From positions 1 to 41,060 of the forward strand of contig CAJTZL010000021.1 in NCBI GenBank assembly GCA_910583695.1: a stretch of 41,060 nt of DNA, in the 5' to 3' direction. The translations under genes and the position numbers were made by a program. The stretch comes from an uncultured Oscillibacter sp. Its GTDB lineage: Bacteria; Bacillota; Clostridia; Oscillospirales; Oscillospiraceae. Positions 1-8,624 of the stretch are shown here, piece after piece (position 1 is the first letter of the stretch; the number at the start of each line of letters is the position of its first letter). The notes under the pieces were generated by a model, which worked only from the letters and a program-made list of their open reading frames with translations, did no database searches and had not been told where the DNA came from.

Positions 1-1775
1 ATCAGCCGGGCCTCCTGTTCCTCCATCTGCATCACCAGCTTGATGCGGCTGGAATCCAGAATCCCCTTGCCGTATTTGCCGCCGTCCAGTCCAAACAGGT
101 CCTGCATCCCCTGGGTGGAAGTAACGGCAATCCCGCCCAGGCCACGGATGGTCTTGACCATCTCCTGGACGAAGCCCGCCGCCAGCGGGTTTGAGTTGGC
201 CCCCACCAAGCTCCACAGCTCGTCCGCAATCAGGGCGGAGAGGTCCTCCCGGGAATCCATGATCAGGTCGTTGGCGATGTCCGTCGCCCAGAAGATACCG
301 GGGAGCAGCAGGTCATCCGGCATCCCAGAAGTGTCCAGGACGATGTACTTGTTATCCAGGTCGATGTCGTTTCGTGCGCCCATGGCGGAGGCGGAGCCGG
401 TAACGTACCGGGCCAGGACCACCGAAAGGTGCTTTGTCTCTGGATTCTCCGCCAGGACCTTGTACCAGTCTGCAATGATGGGCATTTCCACAAAGTCCCC
501 GGCTTCGTCGGTGATGGTGGCGTTGTCAAAGGTGATGCCATACTGGCGGTAGCACTCCACCAATGAAGAATCCAGATAGTTTTTATCCTCGTCGCTGAGG
601 TCCCGCTTCTGGAGGGAGTACCAGATGATAAGCCGGGAGATTTTGTCGGCAAGCACGGAATCATCCCGCGCCGCCATATCCCGGAGGCCAGCGTAGGAGT
701 CCAGGGAGCGCCGCCGGATGGCCATGATGTTGGGGCAGTCTTTGGAGGACGGGGACATCCGCAGGTACAGCCCGCCCAGCAGCTCGCAAAGAGGACGGAA
801 CTCATGGCCCTTTTTCGGCACAATGAAGATGACCCGCCGCCCCTGCTGCCGGAGCCGTCCGCCCAAACATTGGAGGGTAAAGGTCTTCCCCGCGCCGGAG
901 GAGCCGCCGATCCAGCAGTTGCCGTTGGTGTATTTATAATCGTCGTAAGGGTCCAGGAACACCGGGGAGCGGTTGTAGAGGTTCAGGCCCAGGAAGATGC
1001 CGTTGCGGTCGCTGAGCTCGTAGGAGGCAAAGGGAAAGGCGGCCGCCACGCCGGAGGTCAAGGCGTTTCGCCGGGACTTCCGTTCCACGTCCGGGTCCAG
1101 GGCCAGCAGAGGCAGGGCGGAGAGGAACGCCTGCTCGTTCTTGTAGTCGCAGCGCCGGGCGATCATGTCGATGGAAATGCAGAGCTTTTCCACCGCCGTC
1201 ACCCGCTGCTCCAGAGTTTCCGGGTCATCTGCAACAACTTCAATCAGTGTGTGCATATAATAGAAGTCCTCTCCCTGGCGGTTCATCACATCCTTCAGGT
1301 AGAGGCCGGAGCTGATAGCGCTGTCCAACTCCTCAAAGTCCGACCGGGTATCTTCCACATCCCGCATCCGGGAGCGGTTGACCATGGTGGTCTGGGCGAT
1401 TTTGGAGAGAATTTTGTCTTTCGGCTGACGCTTGAAGATAAAGCTCAGATTGACGCCTTCGCCGGCCTCCACCAAGGGGGCCAGCCAGCAGGAGCCGACG
1501 GTGGTGGCATATCCGTAGCCGGTGACATAGAGATAAGCATGAAAAACGCCGTCCACCACGATATAGTCCCGGCTCTTGGTGTCTACGGCTGTGGGAGACA
1601 GGATGTCCAGGATGGTAGTGGAGCCGGATTCCAACTCCGTCAGGTCCGGCTTTTCCTCGCCCATCAGCAGGCGCTTGAGAGAGAACTTCTCCCGGCCCTC
1701 CTTTTTGACGGCGGGCTTTTTCTTCTTGGTTCTGGCCGGCGCTTTCGCGGGTTCCTTTTTCAAAAGGGTACTCAT
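1..1775 (-). CDS. VirB4-family conjugal transfer ATPase (CD1110-like), C-terminus beyond window
   Basis: Hexameric ATPase of the type IV secretion system that powers substrate transfer and pilus assembly at the inner face of the membrane. About 591 codons are visible and the gene continues past the left edge. A Lys/Ala-rich N-terminus is followed by a VirB4 N-terminal region, a Walker A (GGSSGAGKT, about residues 290-298) and a Walker B-like IADELW near residue 516. Start is the ATG at 1775. It is the last visible gene of the minus-strand T4SS block but is cut off from its upstream partner (2464-3138) by two genes on the opposite strand, so it may need its own promoter or read-through. Family assignment is from motif and context; coupling protein TcpA/VirD4 is less likely because the neighbours are PrgI and TrbL-like. 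Confidence 0.93.
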   Translation of the reverse strand, partial: MSTLLKKEPAKAPARTKKKKPAVKKEGREKFSLKRLLMGEEKPDLTELESGSTTILDILSPTAVDTKSRDYIVVDGVFHAYLYVTGYGYATTVGSCWLAPLVEAGEGVNLSFIFKRQPKDKILSKIAQTTMVNRSRMRDVEDTRSDFEELDSAISSGLYLKDVMNRQGEDFYYMHTLIEVVADDPETLEQRVTAVEKLCISIDMIARRCDYKNEQAFLSALPLLALDPDVERKSRRNALTSGVAAAFPFASYELSDRNGIFLGLNLYNRSPVFLDPYDDYKYTNGNCWIGGSSGAGKTFTLQCLGGRLRQQGRRVIFIVPKKGHEFRPLCELLGGLYLRMSPSSKDCPNIMAIRRRSLDSYAGLRDMAARDDSVLADKISRLIIWYSLQKRDLSDEDKNYLDSSLVECYRQYGITFDNATITDEAGDFVEMPIIADWYKVLAENPETKHLSVVLARYVTGSASAMGARNDIDLDNKYIVLDTSGMPDDLLLPGIFWATDIANDLIMDSREDLSALIADELWSLVGANSNPLAAGFVQEMVKTIRGLGGIAVTSTQGMQDLFGLDGGKYGKGILDSSRIKLVMQMEEQEARL

Positions 1776-1792
1776 AGACTCACATCCTTGGC

Positions 1793-1820
1793 TTGAATTT
1801 GTGTGAAAAATGCGTATAAT
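1793..1820 (+). promoter_or_regulatory. sigma-A-like promoter of the DUF4160/DUF2442 pair
   Basis: TTGAAT (1793-1798) and a perfect TATAAT (1815-1820) are separated by 16 bases and point right, about 40 bases ahead of the DUF4160 start. The promoter lies just upstream of the divergent virB4 start. Confidence 0.55.
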
Positions 1821-1857
1821 GGAATTAGAATCAAGGGGTGAAAAGAGGGCGTGCTCT

Positions 1858-2124
1858 ATGCCGGAACTTTGCAGGTTTTACAACATTGTCATAAAAATGC
1901 TTTACAGCGATGACGCGCAGCACCACCGCCCCCACTTCCATGTGTATTACAACGAGTATGAAGCGTCGGTCAGCGTGGATGGAGAACTGCTGGCCGGAAG
2001 TTTGCCGGTGAAACAGCTGAAGCTGGTTCAGGCGTGGGCGCTTATTCATGAGGAAGAATTGTACATGGCGTGGAACAAGGCGGTTCAGAATGTGCCGTTT
2101 GGTAAGATCGACCCGCTGAGATAA
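1858..2124 (+). CDS. DUF4160 domain protein (putative toxin-antitoxin partner)
   Basis: 88 residues when started at the ATG at 1858, which a GAGGG-type ribosome site precedes; an in-frame upstream start exists but adds an unconvincing tail. The sequence shows the DUF4160 hallmark HHRPHFHVYY near residues 21-30 followed by a basic/hydrophobic C-terminal half. DUF4160 proteins are small and are typically encoded beside a DUF2442 protein, as here with 11 bases between the genes; such pairs are suspected toxin-antitoxin modules but a biochemical role is not established. The pair is on the strand opposite to the T4SS genes, with its own promoter and terminator, and so behaves like an inserted cargo cassette that could stabilise the element. 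Confidence 0.8.
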   Translation: MPELCRFYNIVIKMLYSDDAQHHRPHFHVYYNEYEASVSVDGELLAGSLPVKQLKLVQAWALIHEEELYMAWNKAVQNVPFGKIDPLR

Positions 2125-2135
2125 GGAGGACAGGA

Positions 2136-2429
2136 ATGTATATCGTAGATGGTATCGCGTATGCCGGTGAGAAGGAGCCGGTCATCAAGATCAGCGGAGT
2201 ACGGCCAATGGAGGACTTCAAGCTGTGGCTTCGGTTCAGCACAGGTGAAGCGAAGGTTTTTGATTTTAGACCCCTGCTGGAAAAGCCCGCCTTTGCGCCG
2301 CTGGCGGACAGGGCTGTTTTCAACGGGGTCTACATTGATTACGGCGTGACCGTATGGAACGATGGGAACATCGACATTTCTCCGAAATTCTTATATGACA
2401 ACGCCGACCCGGCAGAGGAAATTGCATAG
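2136..2429 (+). CDS. DUF2442 domain protein (putative toxin-antitoxin partner)
   Basis: 97 residues, with a clear AAGGAGG site 8 bases before the ATG. The mid-region (LWLRFSTGEAKVFDF, then a valine/aspartate-rich end with VWNDGNIDIS) fits DUF2442, a small beta-rich family. Encoded directly after DUF4160 and almost certainly co-transcribed with it. By analogy with similar pairs one would be a toxin and the other an antitoxin, but which is which cannot be told from sequence. A rho-independent hairpin follows the stop codon. Confidence 0.8.
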   Translation: MYIVDGIAYAGEKEPVIKISGVRPMEDFKLWLRFSTGEAKVFDFRPLLEKPAFAPLADRAVFNGVYIDYGVTVWNDGNIDISPKFLYDNADPAEEIA

Positions 2430-2435
2430 GTTTTC

Positions 2436-2465
2436 AAAGGATGCTGCCATTGGCGGCATCCTTTT
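2436..2465. terminator. bidirectional rho-independent terminator
   Basis: A GGATGCTGCC arm, ATT loop and GGCGGCATCC arm, with flanking A-run and T-run (AAA/TTTT), lies between the convergent DUF2442 gene and the 224-residue VirB4-like gene, whose stop codon overlaps its right edge. Confidence 0.75.
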
Positions 2466-3138
2466 ATTCCTCGTAAATCCCGTGTACCGCCGTGGTCATA
2501 TCAAACACGCCCTCCGGCAGTTTCACCCGGCGGCTGGTACGCTTGTTGATGATCTCATACAGCAGCTTCAGGATGAAATCATCCGTGTACCGCGGCTCCA
2601 GCACCTCCAATTCGCAGACGTCCAGATACCGCCGGGCGGTGTCCGCCTCCTCGTTCAACCGCTGAATGATGGCGGCAACGCTGTGGCCCTTCGACTTCAT
2701 GTGCGCCTCGTATTGGAAGATCAGGAAGAAGCGGTGCCGGATGGCGTCGCTGGCCACGCCCTGACCAATTTCCGCGATATTGTCCTCGATCATCTCCCGG
2801 CAGGACTCGTTTTCCTCCTGTTCCGCATACTGCTTCATCCGCTCCACATAGTCGGCGGTGTCCGCCGGGAGGGTGCGGGCCTCCAGTTGGATATTGTCCG
2901 GGGCAATCTTCAGCCAGGCTGCATAGCTGGCGATAATATTCTGACGGTCATTGGCGGATTTCAGATAGATGTTCACCGGAAGGACTTCCAAGATTTTAAT
3001 GAAGCGGTTATCCCGGGTCACCACCACGCCGCTGCGGATGTTCTTGATGGGAAGCCACGCCTGGATGCTGTCCCTGTAGGCCCCGCCTCCGCCGGCGGCC
3101 TTGACTCCTCCGCCAAAAATCAATTCCTTGATGCTCAT
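2464..3138 (-). CDS. VirB4 N-terminal-like conjugation protein
   Basis: 224 residues resembling the N-terminal (non-ATPase) domain of TraE/TrsE/VirB4 proteins: a membrane-apposed start, then IKNIRSGVVVTRDNRFIKIL, a typical opening of that domain, and an acidic helical middle. No Walker motifs are present, so it cannot hydrolyse ATP alone. Its ATG overlaps the PrgI stop codon (ATGA), so the two are translationally coupled. The ATPase proper is encoded at 1-1775 after an intervening opposite-strand cassette. It may be a natural split subunit of the VirB4 complex or the N-terminal part of a once continuous gene. Confidence 0.75.
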   Translation of the reverse strand: MSIKELIFGGGVKAAGGGGAYRDSIQAWLPIKNIRSGVVVTRDNRFIKILEVLPVNIYLKSANDRQNIIASYAAWLKIAPDNIQLEARTLPADTADYVERMKQYAEQEENESCREMIEDNIAEIGQGVASDAIRHRFFLIFQYEAHMKSKGHSVAAIIQRLNEEADTARRYLDVCELEVLEPRYTDDFILKLLYEIINKRTSRRVKLPEGVFDMTTAVHGIYEE

Positions 3139-3443
3139 TTCTTCTTACACTCCCCTCGATAGGTAATAATTCTCCGTCCCTTTCGCCAGCGCCACCAGCA
3201 GCCCAGCCACCGGGTCAGGCTGTCGTCGCTGATGCCAATCAGCCCAAAGCCGCCCACAGGCACCAGCGCCGTGAGGCTGACGATGATCTTCGGCGTCAGC
3301 GCCAGCGGGACAAAGACAAGGCACAGGTACAGAATGGGCAGGGTCAGAAGAATTGCCTCAATCAAATTTCGAATCTCAAACAAACCCATCACCCGTCCCG
3401 CGTCGGTGAAATTGGTGGGAATATAGTAGGTCTCATTGCTCAT
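3135..3443 (-). CDS. prgI: PrgI-family T4SS membrane protein
   Basis: 102 residues. Two closely spaced hydrophobic segments (about residues 28-72) follow a conserved start of the type YYIPTNFTDAGRVMG, characteristic of PrgI proteins of Gram-positive conjugation systems, which are VirB3-like small inner-membrane subunits acting with VirB4. It overlaps the preceding HTH gene by 11 bases and the following VirB4-like gene by four. The VirB3-like role is family knowledge; membrane topology is inferred from hydrophobicity. Confidence 0.87.
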   Translation of the reverse strand: MSNETYYIPTNFTDAGRVMGLFEIRNLIEAILLTLPILYLCLVFVPLALTPKIIVSLTALVPVGGFGLIGISDDSLTRWLGCWWRWRKGRRIITYRGECKKK

Positions 3444-3702
3444 GTGGATGTTCCCCCTTTTTGAGCAGGCTTCCCTTATATGTCATATAGTCAGTTTCCA
3501 GTGCTTGCAGTTCCGTTCTCCGCTTAGAGATAACCGCTTCCAGCGCGGCGCTCATTTGTACTTCCAGCCGAGGGGTTGCGGCGATCTCACCAAGCTCCGC
3601 CCGGCTGATGTATTGCCCGGAAAGGCCGGCGCAGGATGCCATCTGGGCAAGGGTGATATGGTGTCGGTACCGCAGCGTCCGCAGGTTGGTTTTGCTTCCC
3701 AT
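3433..3702 (-). CDS. small XRE-type helix-turn-helix protein inside the T4SS operon
   Basis: 89 residues. Residues 5-50 form a Cro/C1-type helix-turn-helix (TLAQMASCAGLSGQYISRAE pattern), followed by a helical tail. It sits three bases after the NlpC/P60 gene and overlaps prgI, so it is transcribed as part of the transfer operon and could act as an autoregulator of it. A DNA target cannot be seen. A structural role cannot be excluded. Confidence 0.75.
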   Translation of the reverse strand: MGSKTNLRTLRYRHHITLAQMASCAGLSGQYISRAELGEIAATPRLEVQMSAALEAVISKRRTELQALETDYMTYKGSLLKKGEHPHEQ

Positions 3703-3705
3703 GCC

Positions 3706-4941
3706 CTACTCCTCTATGTAGTCGATGGACGGCAGTTTACACCAGCCCTGCCAGCCCCGGCCCTCGACCTCGGTCTTGACCACGCCGTATTTGGTGCCCA
3801 TGGCTTCAACAACATAGCCGCCGCCGATATAAACGCCGATATGACCTGGTTTCCAGACAGCCAGGCCCTTGATCTCCGGCATGGAGGACATCGGCCCCTT
3901 TTCTGTTGCGGACTGGTACATCTGATTGGCCCCGTAGTCCGGCATTCCGTTGGTGCCGTAGCGGATCGTGCCGCTGGAAGCGTCCAGCCAGCCGTAGCCT
4001 TTAATGAGCCCGATACAATCCGCCGTCCGGCGGCCCAGCCAGTTGGCGCGGATGAAATCCTTGTATTTACCTACGCCGTCCGGGTACTGCTTCATCTTGT
4101 AGGCGAACAGGGATTCCGTCAGAATGTTGCCGTAGGTTCCCCATACATAGCCCCAGTTGTTTTCCCAGGCTTGCACCGCATAAGCGGCCAGGTCCAGGTT
4201 ATTCTTCGTACCGGGGCGGACAAAGCCGGACATATCAATCCCGCTTCCGTGGCTTCCGCCGTGTTCGATATCGCTTCCGCCGCCTTCGTAAGAGGTATCC
4301 CCCTCATAGCTGGGGCGGTAGTCCTCGAAATAGGAACTATACTTATGAAGCGCGTCGCTGTCACGCAGGACCTCGAACATAGCTCCCGCCCAAGTCCTTG
4401 CCTGTTCGTCGAAGCCCAGTCGGTTCATGAGCCGGCTCGGGTCTGGTTTTTGGACCTTTATCTTTAAGATCGTAGTCACAGCGTCGCCCTCCCCGGTCAG
4501 AATGTCCAGGGAGGGCGTGAGAACAAGGTGCGCTGTACAGAAGGAGCGGACATCCTCGGCGCTCATGGTATCCAGGTCCTGTTGGTGGGCCACAGAGTTG
4601 ATGGCAATGAGCCAGAGGAGGTCCTCCTCCTCAAAATCACTGGTGACTTCGATTTTATCAATCGCGGTTCCGTTTTCTTCGTACTCACTGGCGATGCTGG
4701 TGACAATGGAATCCACCTGTGTGCCGTCAAAGTCCTCCAGGCTGGTGTAGATGCCGCCGATGGTCATAGCTTGTTCCGTCATATGGGTAACGGCCTCCGT
4801 CTCGGAGCTGCCATAGCCGAAAAACATATTGGGCAGGGCAGTGAAAATCAGCAGGGGAATCAGCAGCAGCGAAACCACAACGCCAACGATTACTTTCATA
4901 ATGAGAGGGATTTGCGGGGGTTTACGGTCTTGGTTTCCCAT
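3706..4941 (-). CDS. membrane-anchored NlpC/P60 peptidoglycan hydrolase of the T4SS (CD1108-like)
   Basis: 411 residues when started at the ATG at 4941, five bases after a strong AAGGAGG; an upstream in-frame start is less likely. One transmembrane segment near residues 14-37 is followed by a VirB8/TcpC-like extracellular region and a C-terminal NlpC/P60 domain. The catalytic Cys lies in TADCIGLIKG (about residue 309) and the His in KPGHIGVYIGGG (about 367). Such enzymes cut peptide cross-links in the wall so that the conjugation channel can cross it. The gene overlaps the end of the TrbL-like gene by 20 bases, in line with co-expression. Confidence 0.9.
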   Translation of the reverse strand: MGNQDRKPPQIPLIMKVIVGVVVSLLLIPLLIFTALPNMFFGYGSSETEAVTHMTEQAMTIGGIYTSLEDFDGTQVDSIVTSIASEYEENGTAIDKIEVTSDFEEEDLLWLIAINSVAHQQDLDTMSAEDVRSFCTAHLVLTPSLDILTGEGDAVTTILKIKVQKPDPSRLMNRLGFDEQARTWAGAMFEVLRDSDALHKYSSYFEDYRPSYEGDTSYEGGGSDIEHGGSHGSGIDMSGFVRPGTKNNLDLAAYAVQAWENNWGYVWGTYGNILTESLFAYKMKQYPDGVGKYKDFIRANWLGRRTADCIGLIKGYGWLDASSGTIRYGTNGMPDYGANQMYQSATEKGPMSSMPEIKGLAVWKPGHIGVYIGGGYVVEAMGTKYGVVKTEVEGRGWQGWCKLPSIDYIEE

Positions 4942-7309
4942 AGGTCCCTCCTTGCTCTGAGCGCTCATGCTTTGCGCGAGTGGAGCGTTTTGGCGTTCCC
5001 TTCACCGTTCCTGTGGGACTGGCGGCGGGCCTCCCGTCGGGACGGGCAATCGGCCCTCCGCCCTTCATAGGAGGATCGGCGGACGCAGGAACCTTGCCCT
5101 GTTTCTGCCGGACCGGGCTGGAACTGCGCTGCTTCGGCGGAGAAACCGTCTGTGCCGGGGCCGTGCCGCCTGTTCCTGCTATACCGGGGTGGATTTTGGG
5201 CGCGCCGTCTTTTTGAATCACTCCCCTGGGAGAAGGGCCGCCGAACTGCTCTCTTCGGGCCGGACTGGGGCTTCTGTCCCGTGACCGCATGGCCTTGTCG
5301 GAAACAGTTCCGCCGCCAGTTCCCGCCGGAGTGGGAGGCACAGCAGACCCGCCGCTTTTGGGTGAGGCCGTGGCAGAAGTGGATTGCTTCTCCGCTTCCT
5401 GCCGGGCCGGGGCAGGCCCCTGCCTCCTTGAGCGAGGCGTGTTCCTATCCGCGCCGCCTCCGGTTCCTGCTGGATCGGCCGCAGGCTTCCCGCCGGAGCG
5501 GGCGGCGGAACCTCCACCCTTTTTGGTGGATGCTTCAACAGTAGAAGATGCCAAATGCTGTTCCTGCCGGACCGTACTGGAACTCTGCCGTCTTGACGGA
5601 GAATCTGTCTGTGCAGTGACAGCGGTTCTTGTTCCTGCGGAACCAGAATGGCGCATCCTCGATTCAAACGGCGTTGAGGTTTTGTCCTTTCGGGTGGAGC
5701 GGGTTTCGGATTGCTGGGCAGAAGGGCTCCCTTGCTGTCGGGGTCCCTGTGAGGAAGGCTTTTGTTTGCCGCTGACTGTCCTCGCACCATCATCCGTGGG
5801 CGGTGTAGTCCTTGTTACACCGGACAGTCCGCTTCTTCCAGCCCCGCCAGCAGGTGCGGCCATGGCCGCGGTTCCAGAAACAGAAGAGCCTCCGCCCATA
5901 CCAACTTGCCCGTCGTCGAAATCATCTCCAACATAAACATTGACTCCGCGCCGGGAGGGAGTGCTGCCGCTTCTGCTTGTTTTACCGGAATGCCGCAGGG
6001 GATCGCGGCCAGCGCCGCCGCTGAAACCGCTGCCGGCTCTGCTGGTACCACCTGGAGCTTCCCCATGGATTTTGGCGCCGGTGGCTGCCGAAATTCCTGC
6101 CGCGGCATCCGTTCCAGTGCCGGCAATATTCGATGTTCCACGCCGTGCGCCTTGCGGTACAGCGGATTTTCTGGAAGTACCGCTTCTCTGACTGTCCTGG
6201 CCGGGAGCACCTGTGGCAGATTCTTTTGCCGCACCCTGCGGGGCGGTCCCCGTCTGCTGTTCCTGGGGCGAATCGGGCCGCTGGGCCGCGCCGCGCTGCC
6301 CTCCTGATCGGAAAGCCGCTCCGGCTGCTCCCGCGGCGCCAGCGGCTCCCGCCGCACCTGCCGCGCCGGCCGCAGCCTTAACGCCTCCCGCAACAGCTCC
6401 GGCGGCTGTGCTTGCTCCGCCGGTTGCCGCCGCCCCGACTGTTTTGACCACTTTGGAGGTGGCGCTCCGCAAAACGGTATAGGCCAAAACGCTGCCGAAG
6501 CCTTTGCCCCGGTCTCCGGTGATAGCCGGATTCAGGCCAATGCGGGTTATGATTTCATCCGCTTTCCTGGCGACCTTTACAATGGTAATAATCAGGACCA
6601 TCCACGGAAACACATCCAGGCCGCTCGGCACGGTGGATACCACGGACAGCAGCATCTTGAAGAACATCACATTGGTCACCATCAGCAGGCACATACTGCC
6701 GAACATCCGACACCAGCCTGAGAAAATCTCCGCCGTGCTTTTGCTGCCGCCCATGGAAAAGGCAAGCGGCGCTGTAATCGTCAGCACCGCCAGAATGACA
6801 TAGCGCTCCGCCACTTCCAGCAGCAGCTTCAGCACCTTGAACATGATGATAATGTCAAAAATAATGACCAGCAGCCACGCCGCTGTAAGGGTCCCGAAAA
6901 CGCCGCTGTCCACCAGATGGACATTGATGGCGTCGGGGACCTCCAGCAGGTCCATAATTCTTGAAGTGAGGTTCAGGCCAATTTCGCAGATCTGCGGGCT
7001 GGCCAGAAGCAGGAATGAAAACACGAAGGTCCGGGCAAACAGCAGTTTCGGGTCCTCGCCCTCAAAGCCCAAGCCGGAAACCATGCTGCGGATGGCCTGG
7101 AACACCAGATTTCCCAACAGCAGCGCCCAGCCCACCGCCAGAAAGACCTCCATAATGTCCTCAACTACCGGGACATGGGTTTTGATATACGCGAAGTCCA
7201 GCGTCATGATGTCCAGCAGCGACGAGAAGAAAAAATTCCAGCACTCCAGGATCAGGCTGTAGACCCACTCAAAGAAGCCTTGAAAGATAAGTTCCAGCAG
7301 GATAATCAC
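4922..7309 (-). CDS. TrbL/VirB6-like channel protein with long disordered repeat tail
   Basis: 795 residues. Residues 1 to about 270 contain six or so hydrophobic segments typical of TrbL/VirB6 polytopic channel components of T4SSs. Then come a Gly-Ala-Ala repeat (about residues 300-335, encoded near 6325-6375) and a roughly 450-residue Ser/Pro/Arg/Gly-rich tail with degenerate repeats. Start choice is unusual: the annotated GTG at 7309 lies inside the ribosome site AAGGAGGTGAT, so initiation more plausibly occurs a few codons later, for example at the CTG at 7300. The VirB6 domain is confident; the tail has no recognised function and could be a cytoplasmic scaffold for other T4SS parts. Confidence 0.85.
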   Translation of the reverse strand: MIILLELIFQGFFEWVYSLILECWNFFFSSLLDIMTLDFAYIKTHVPVVEDIMEVFLAVGWALLLGNLVFQAIRSMVSGLGFEGEDPKLLFARTFVFSFLLLASPQICEIGLNLTSRIMDLLEVPDAINVHLVDSGVFGTLTAAWLLVIIFDIIIMFKVLKLLLEVAERYVILAVLTITAPLAFSMGGSKSTAEIFSGWCRMFGSMCLLMVTNVMFFKMLLSVVSTVPSGLDVFPWMVLIITIVKVARKADEIITRIGLNPAITGDRGKGFGSVLAYTVLRSATSKVVKTVGAAATGGASTAAGAVAGGVKAAAGAAGAAGAAGAAGAAGAAFRSGGQRGAAQRPDSPQEQQTGTAPQGAAKESATGAPGQDSQRSGTSRKSAVPQGARRGTSNIAGTGTDAAAGISAATGAKIHGEAPGGTSRAGSGFSGGAGRDPLRHSGKTSRSGSTPSRRGVNVYVGDDFDDGQVGMGGGSSVSGTAAMAAPAGGAGRSGLSGVTRTTPPTDDGARTVSGKQKPSSQGPRQQGSPSAQQSETRSTRKDKTSTPFESRMRHSGSAGTRTAVTAQTDSPSRRQSSSTVRQEQHLASSTVEASTKKGGGSAARSGGKPAADPAGTGGGADRNTPRSRRQGPAPARQEAEKQSTSATASPKSGGSAVPPTPAGTGGGTVSDKAMRSRDRSPSPARREQFGGPSPRGVIQKDGAPKIHPGIAGTGGTAPAQTVSPPKQRSSSPVRQKQGKVPASADPPMKGGGPIARPDGRPAASPTGTVKGTPKRSTRAKHERSEQGGTYGKPRP

Positions 7310-7367
7310 CTCCTTATTTGACTACGACCACCCCTGGAAACTCAGGGGGCCTCAACATCGCGCCCTT

Positions 7368-8147
7368 CTACTCGATATCCCGAAGTCTTTTGTGTATCGT
7401 TTCAAAATAGGCCGGTTCAATCTCCGCCCCCAGGTACTTCCTGCCGGACAGGACCGCAGCCATCGCCGTACTGCCGCTGCCCATGAACCCATCAAAAACC
7501 AATTCTCCCGGCTCGCTGGACAGTTGAATCAGCCATGATAGAAACTCTACATTTTTGATTGTCGGATGATAGATTTGATGCCGTTTCTGCCAAGTGGAGT
7601 TATACGTCGCTTTAGGATACTCCGGCCCAAACCAGCAGGCATTAAAACGGGTCTTGTACCGTTGGCTTGGCTTTCGGCCCGCTTGGAAACAGCTTCCCTC
7701 TTTCTTTCGGTTCTGGAGCAGCGTCGTCCGGTTGAACACGCGGCGGCCCTTCTGGCAAAATATGATCCACTCTGCGTTATTGGCAAAACTCCCCCGCAAA
7801 TCGCCAATGCCGCCAATTGTACCCTTTTCTACGACCAGGCAGTTTTTCACTGTAAATCCCGCCCGCTTCAAGCAAAGATAGTGGTAGGGATAGCGGTCGA
7901 AACGGGTGAAAAAGTAGGCGTGGCTGTTTTTCTTTAGAATACGGTAACACTCATGAGCAAACCGCTCATAATCTATGCCATCATCTCCGGCAAGCAAAGG
8001 GTGCCTGCGGTGTGTGTATTGGTTCTGGTAGGCGATTCCATAAGGCGGGTCCGTTAGGATCAAGGATACAAAATCATCCGGTATTTGCGGAAGAAGCTCC
8101 ATGCAGTCCATCTGGAATATTTTATTGAGGAATGTCCTGTCTGCCAT
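7368..8147 (-). CDS. DNA adenine methyltransferase, beta class, element-encoded
   Basis: 259 residues from the ATG at 8147; 10 bases separate it from the pilin-like gene. Motif order is beta class: catalytic DPPY at about residues 33-36, variable target-recognition region in the middle, and the SAM-binding FMGSGST near residues 221-227. DPPY proteins usually make N6-methyladenine. There is no restriction enzyme beside it, so it is probably an orphan methylase that protects incoming element DNA from host restriction or marks it. It lies inside the T4SS operon, a common place for such genes in Clostridiales ICEs. The recognition sequence cannot be deduced here. Confidence 0.9.
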   Translation of the reverse strand: MADRTFLNKIFQMDCMELLPQIPDDFVSLILTDPPYGIAYQNQYTHRRHPLLAGDDGIDYERFAHECYRILKKNSHAYFFTRFDRYPYHYLCLKRAGFTVKNCLVVEKGTIGGIGDLRGSFANNAEWIIFCQKGRRVFNRTTLLQNRKKEGSCFQAGRKPSQRYKTRFNACWFGPEYPKATYNSTWQKRHQIYHPTIKNVEFLSWLIQLSSEPGELVFDGFMGSGSTAMAAVLSGRKYLGAEIEPAYFETIHKRLRDIE

Positions 8148-8157
8148 GGAAACGGTA

Positions 8158-8529
8158 TTAGGGCGTGAGGGTAGCAAGGCCGGAGAATTTAGGAACGATG
8201 TAGGCGATAAAAGCTCCAATGCCGTTGATGATGGCCCAGCAAATCCAGATGCGTTTGAGCCAGTCCCACGCCTGGTCTACCTTGTGCTGATTGTTGGAGA
8301 GCTTTGCGCCAATGACCGCCACGGCGGACATGAGGCCCGCCAGCACGGTGCTGATGCCCGCGATCTGTGTGTACAGGTCAATGATGATGGTCTTTGCCAC
8401 GGCAAACAGGTCCTGCACCGCAAATGCGGGGATGGTGAGGCAGGCGCAGATGATGAGCAGCATCATGACGCGGCTGTAGTACCTGGGAAGATTGGGACCA
8501 ATGCGGTCCCGGAAAATGTGTTTATTCAA
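8158..8529 (-). CDS. VirB2/TrbC-like pilin or small T4SS membrane protein
   Basis: 123 residues if started at the TTG at 8529, seven bases after AGGAGG; a longer start at ATG 8547 would put the ribosome site inside the gene. It has a signal-like hydrophobic segment ending in AFA (about residues 23-36) and two further hydrophobic stretches, the layout of VirB2/TrbC prepilins and of Maff2-type small T4SS proteins. It is the first gene of the visible minus-strand transfer block. The family call is from size, topology and position rather than from a strict motif. Confidence 0.72.
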   Translation of the reverse strand: MNKHIFRDRIGPNLPRYYSRVMMLLIICACLTIPAFAVQDLFAVAKTIIIDLYTQIAGISTVLAGLMSAVAVIGAKLSNNQHKVDQAWDWLKRIWICWAIINGIGAFIAYIVPKFSGLATLTP

Positions 8530-8571
8530 AATAAGACCTCCTGACATAAAATCTGACTTGCCGCTTCCGTC

Positions 8572-8600
8572 TTGTCACCGGATAAAAAACACGCTATACT
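8572..8600 (+). promoter_or_regulatory. promoter of the SAM methyltransferase gene
   Basis: TTGTCA, 17 bases, TATACT, ending 24 bases ahead of the ATG at 8625 and pointing right, away from the divergent pilin-like gene. Confidence 0.6.
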
Positions 8601-8624
8601 GTCCCTGAAAAAGGGGGAACCTGC

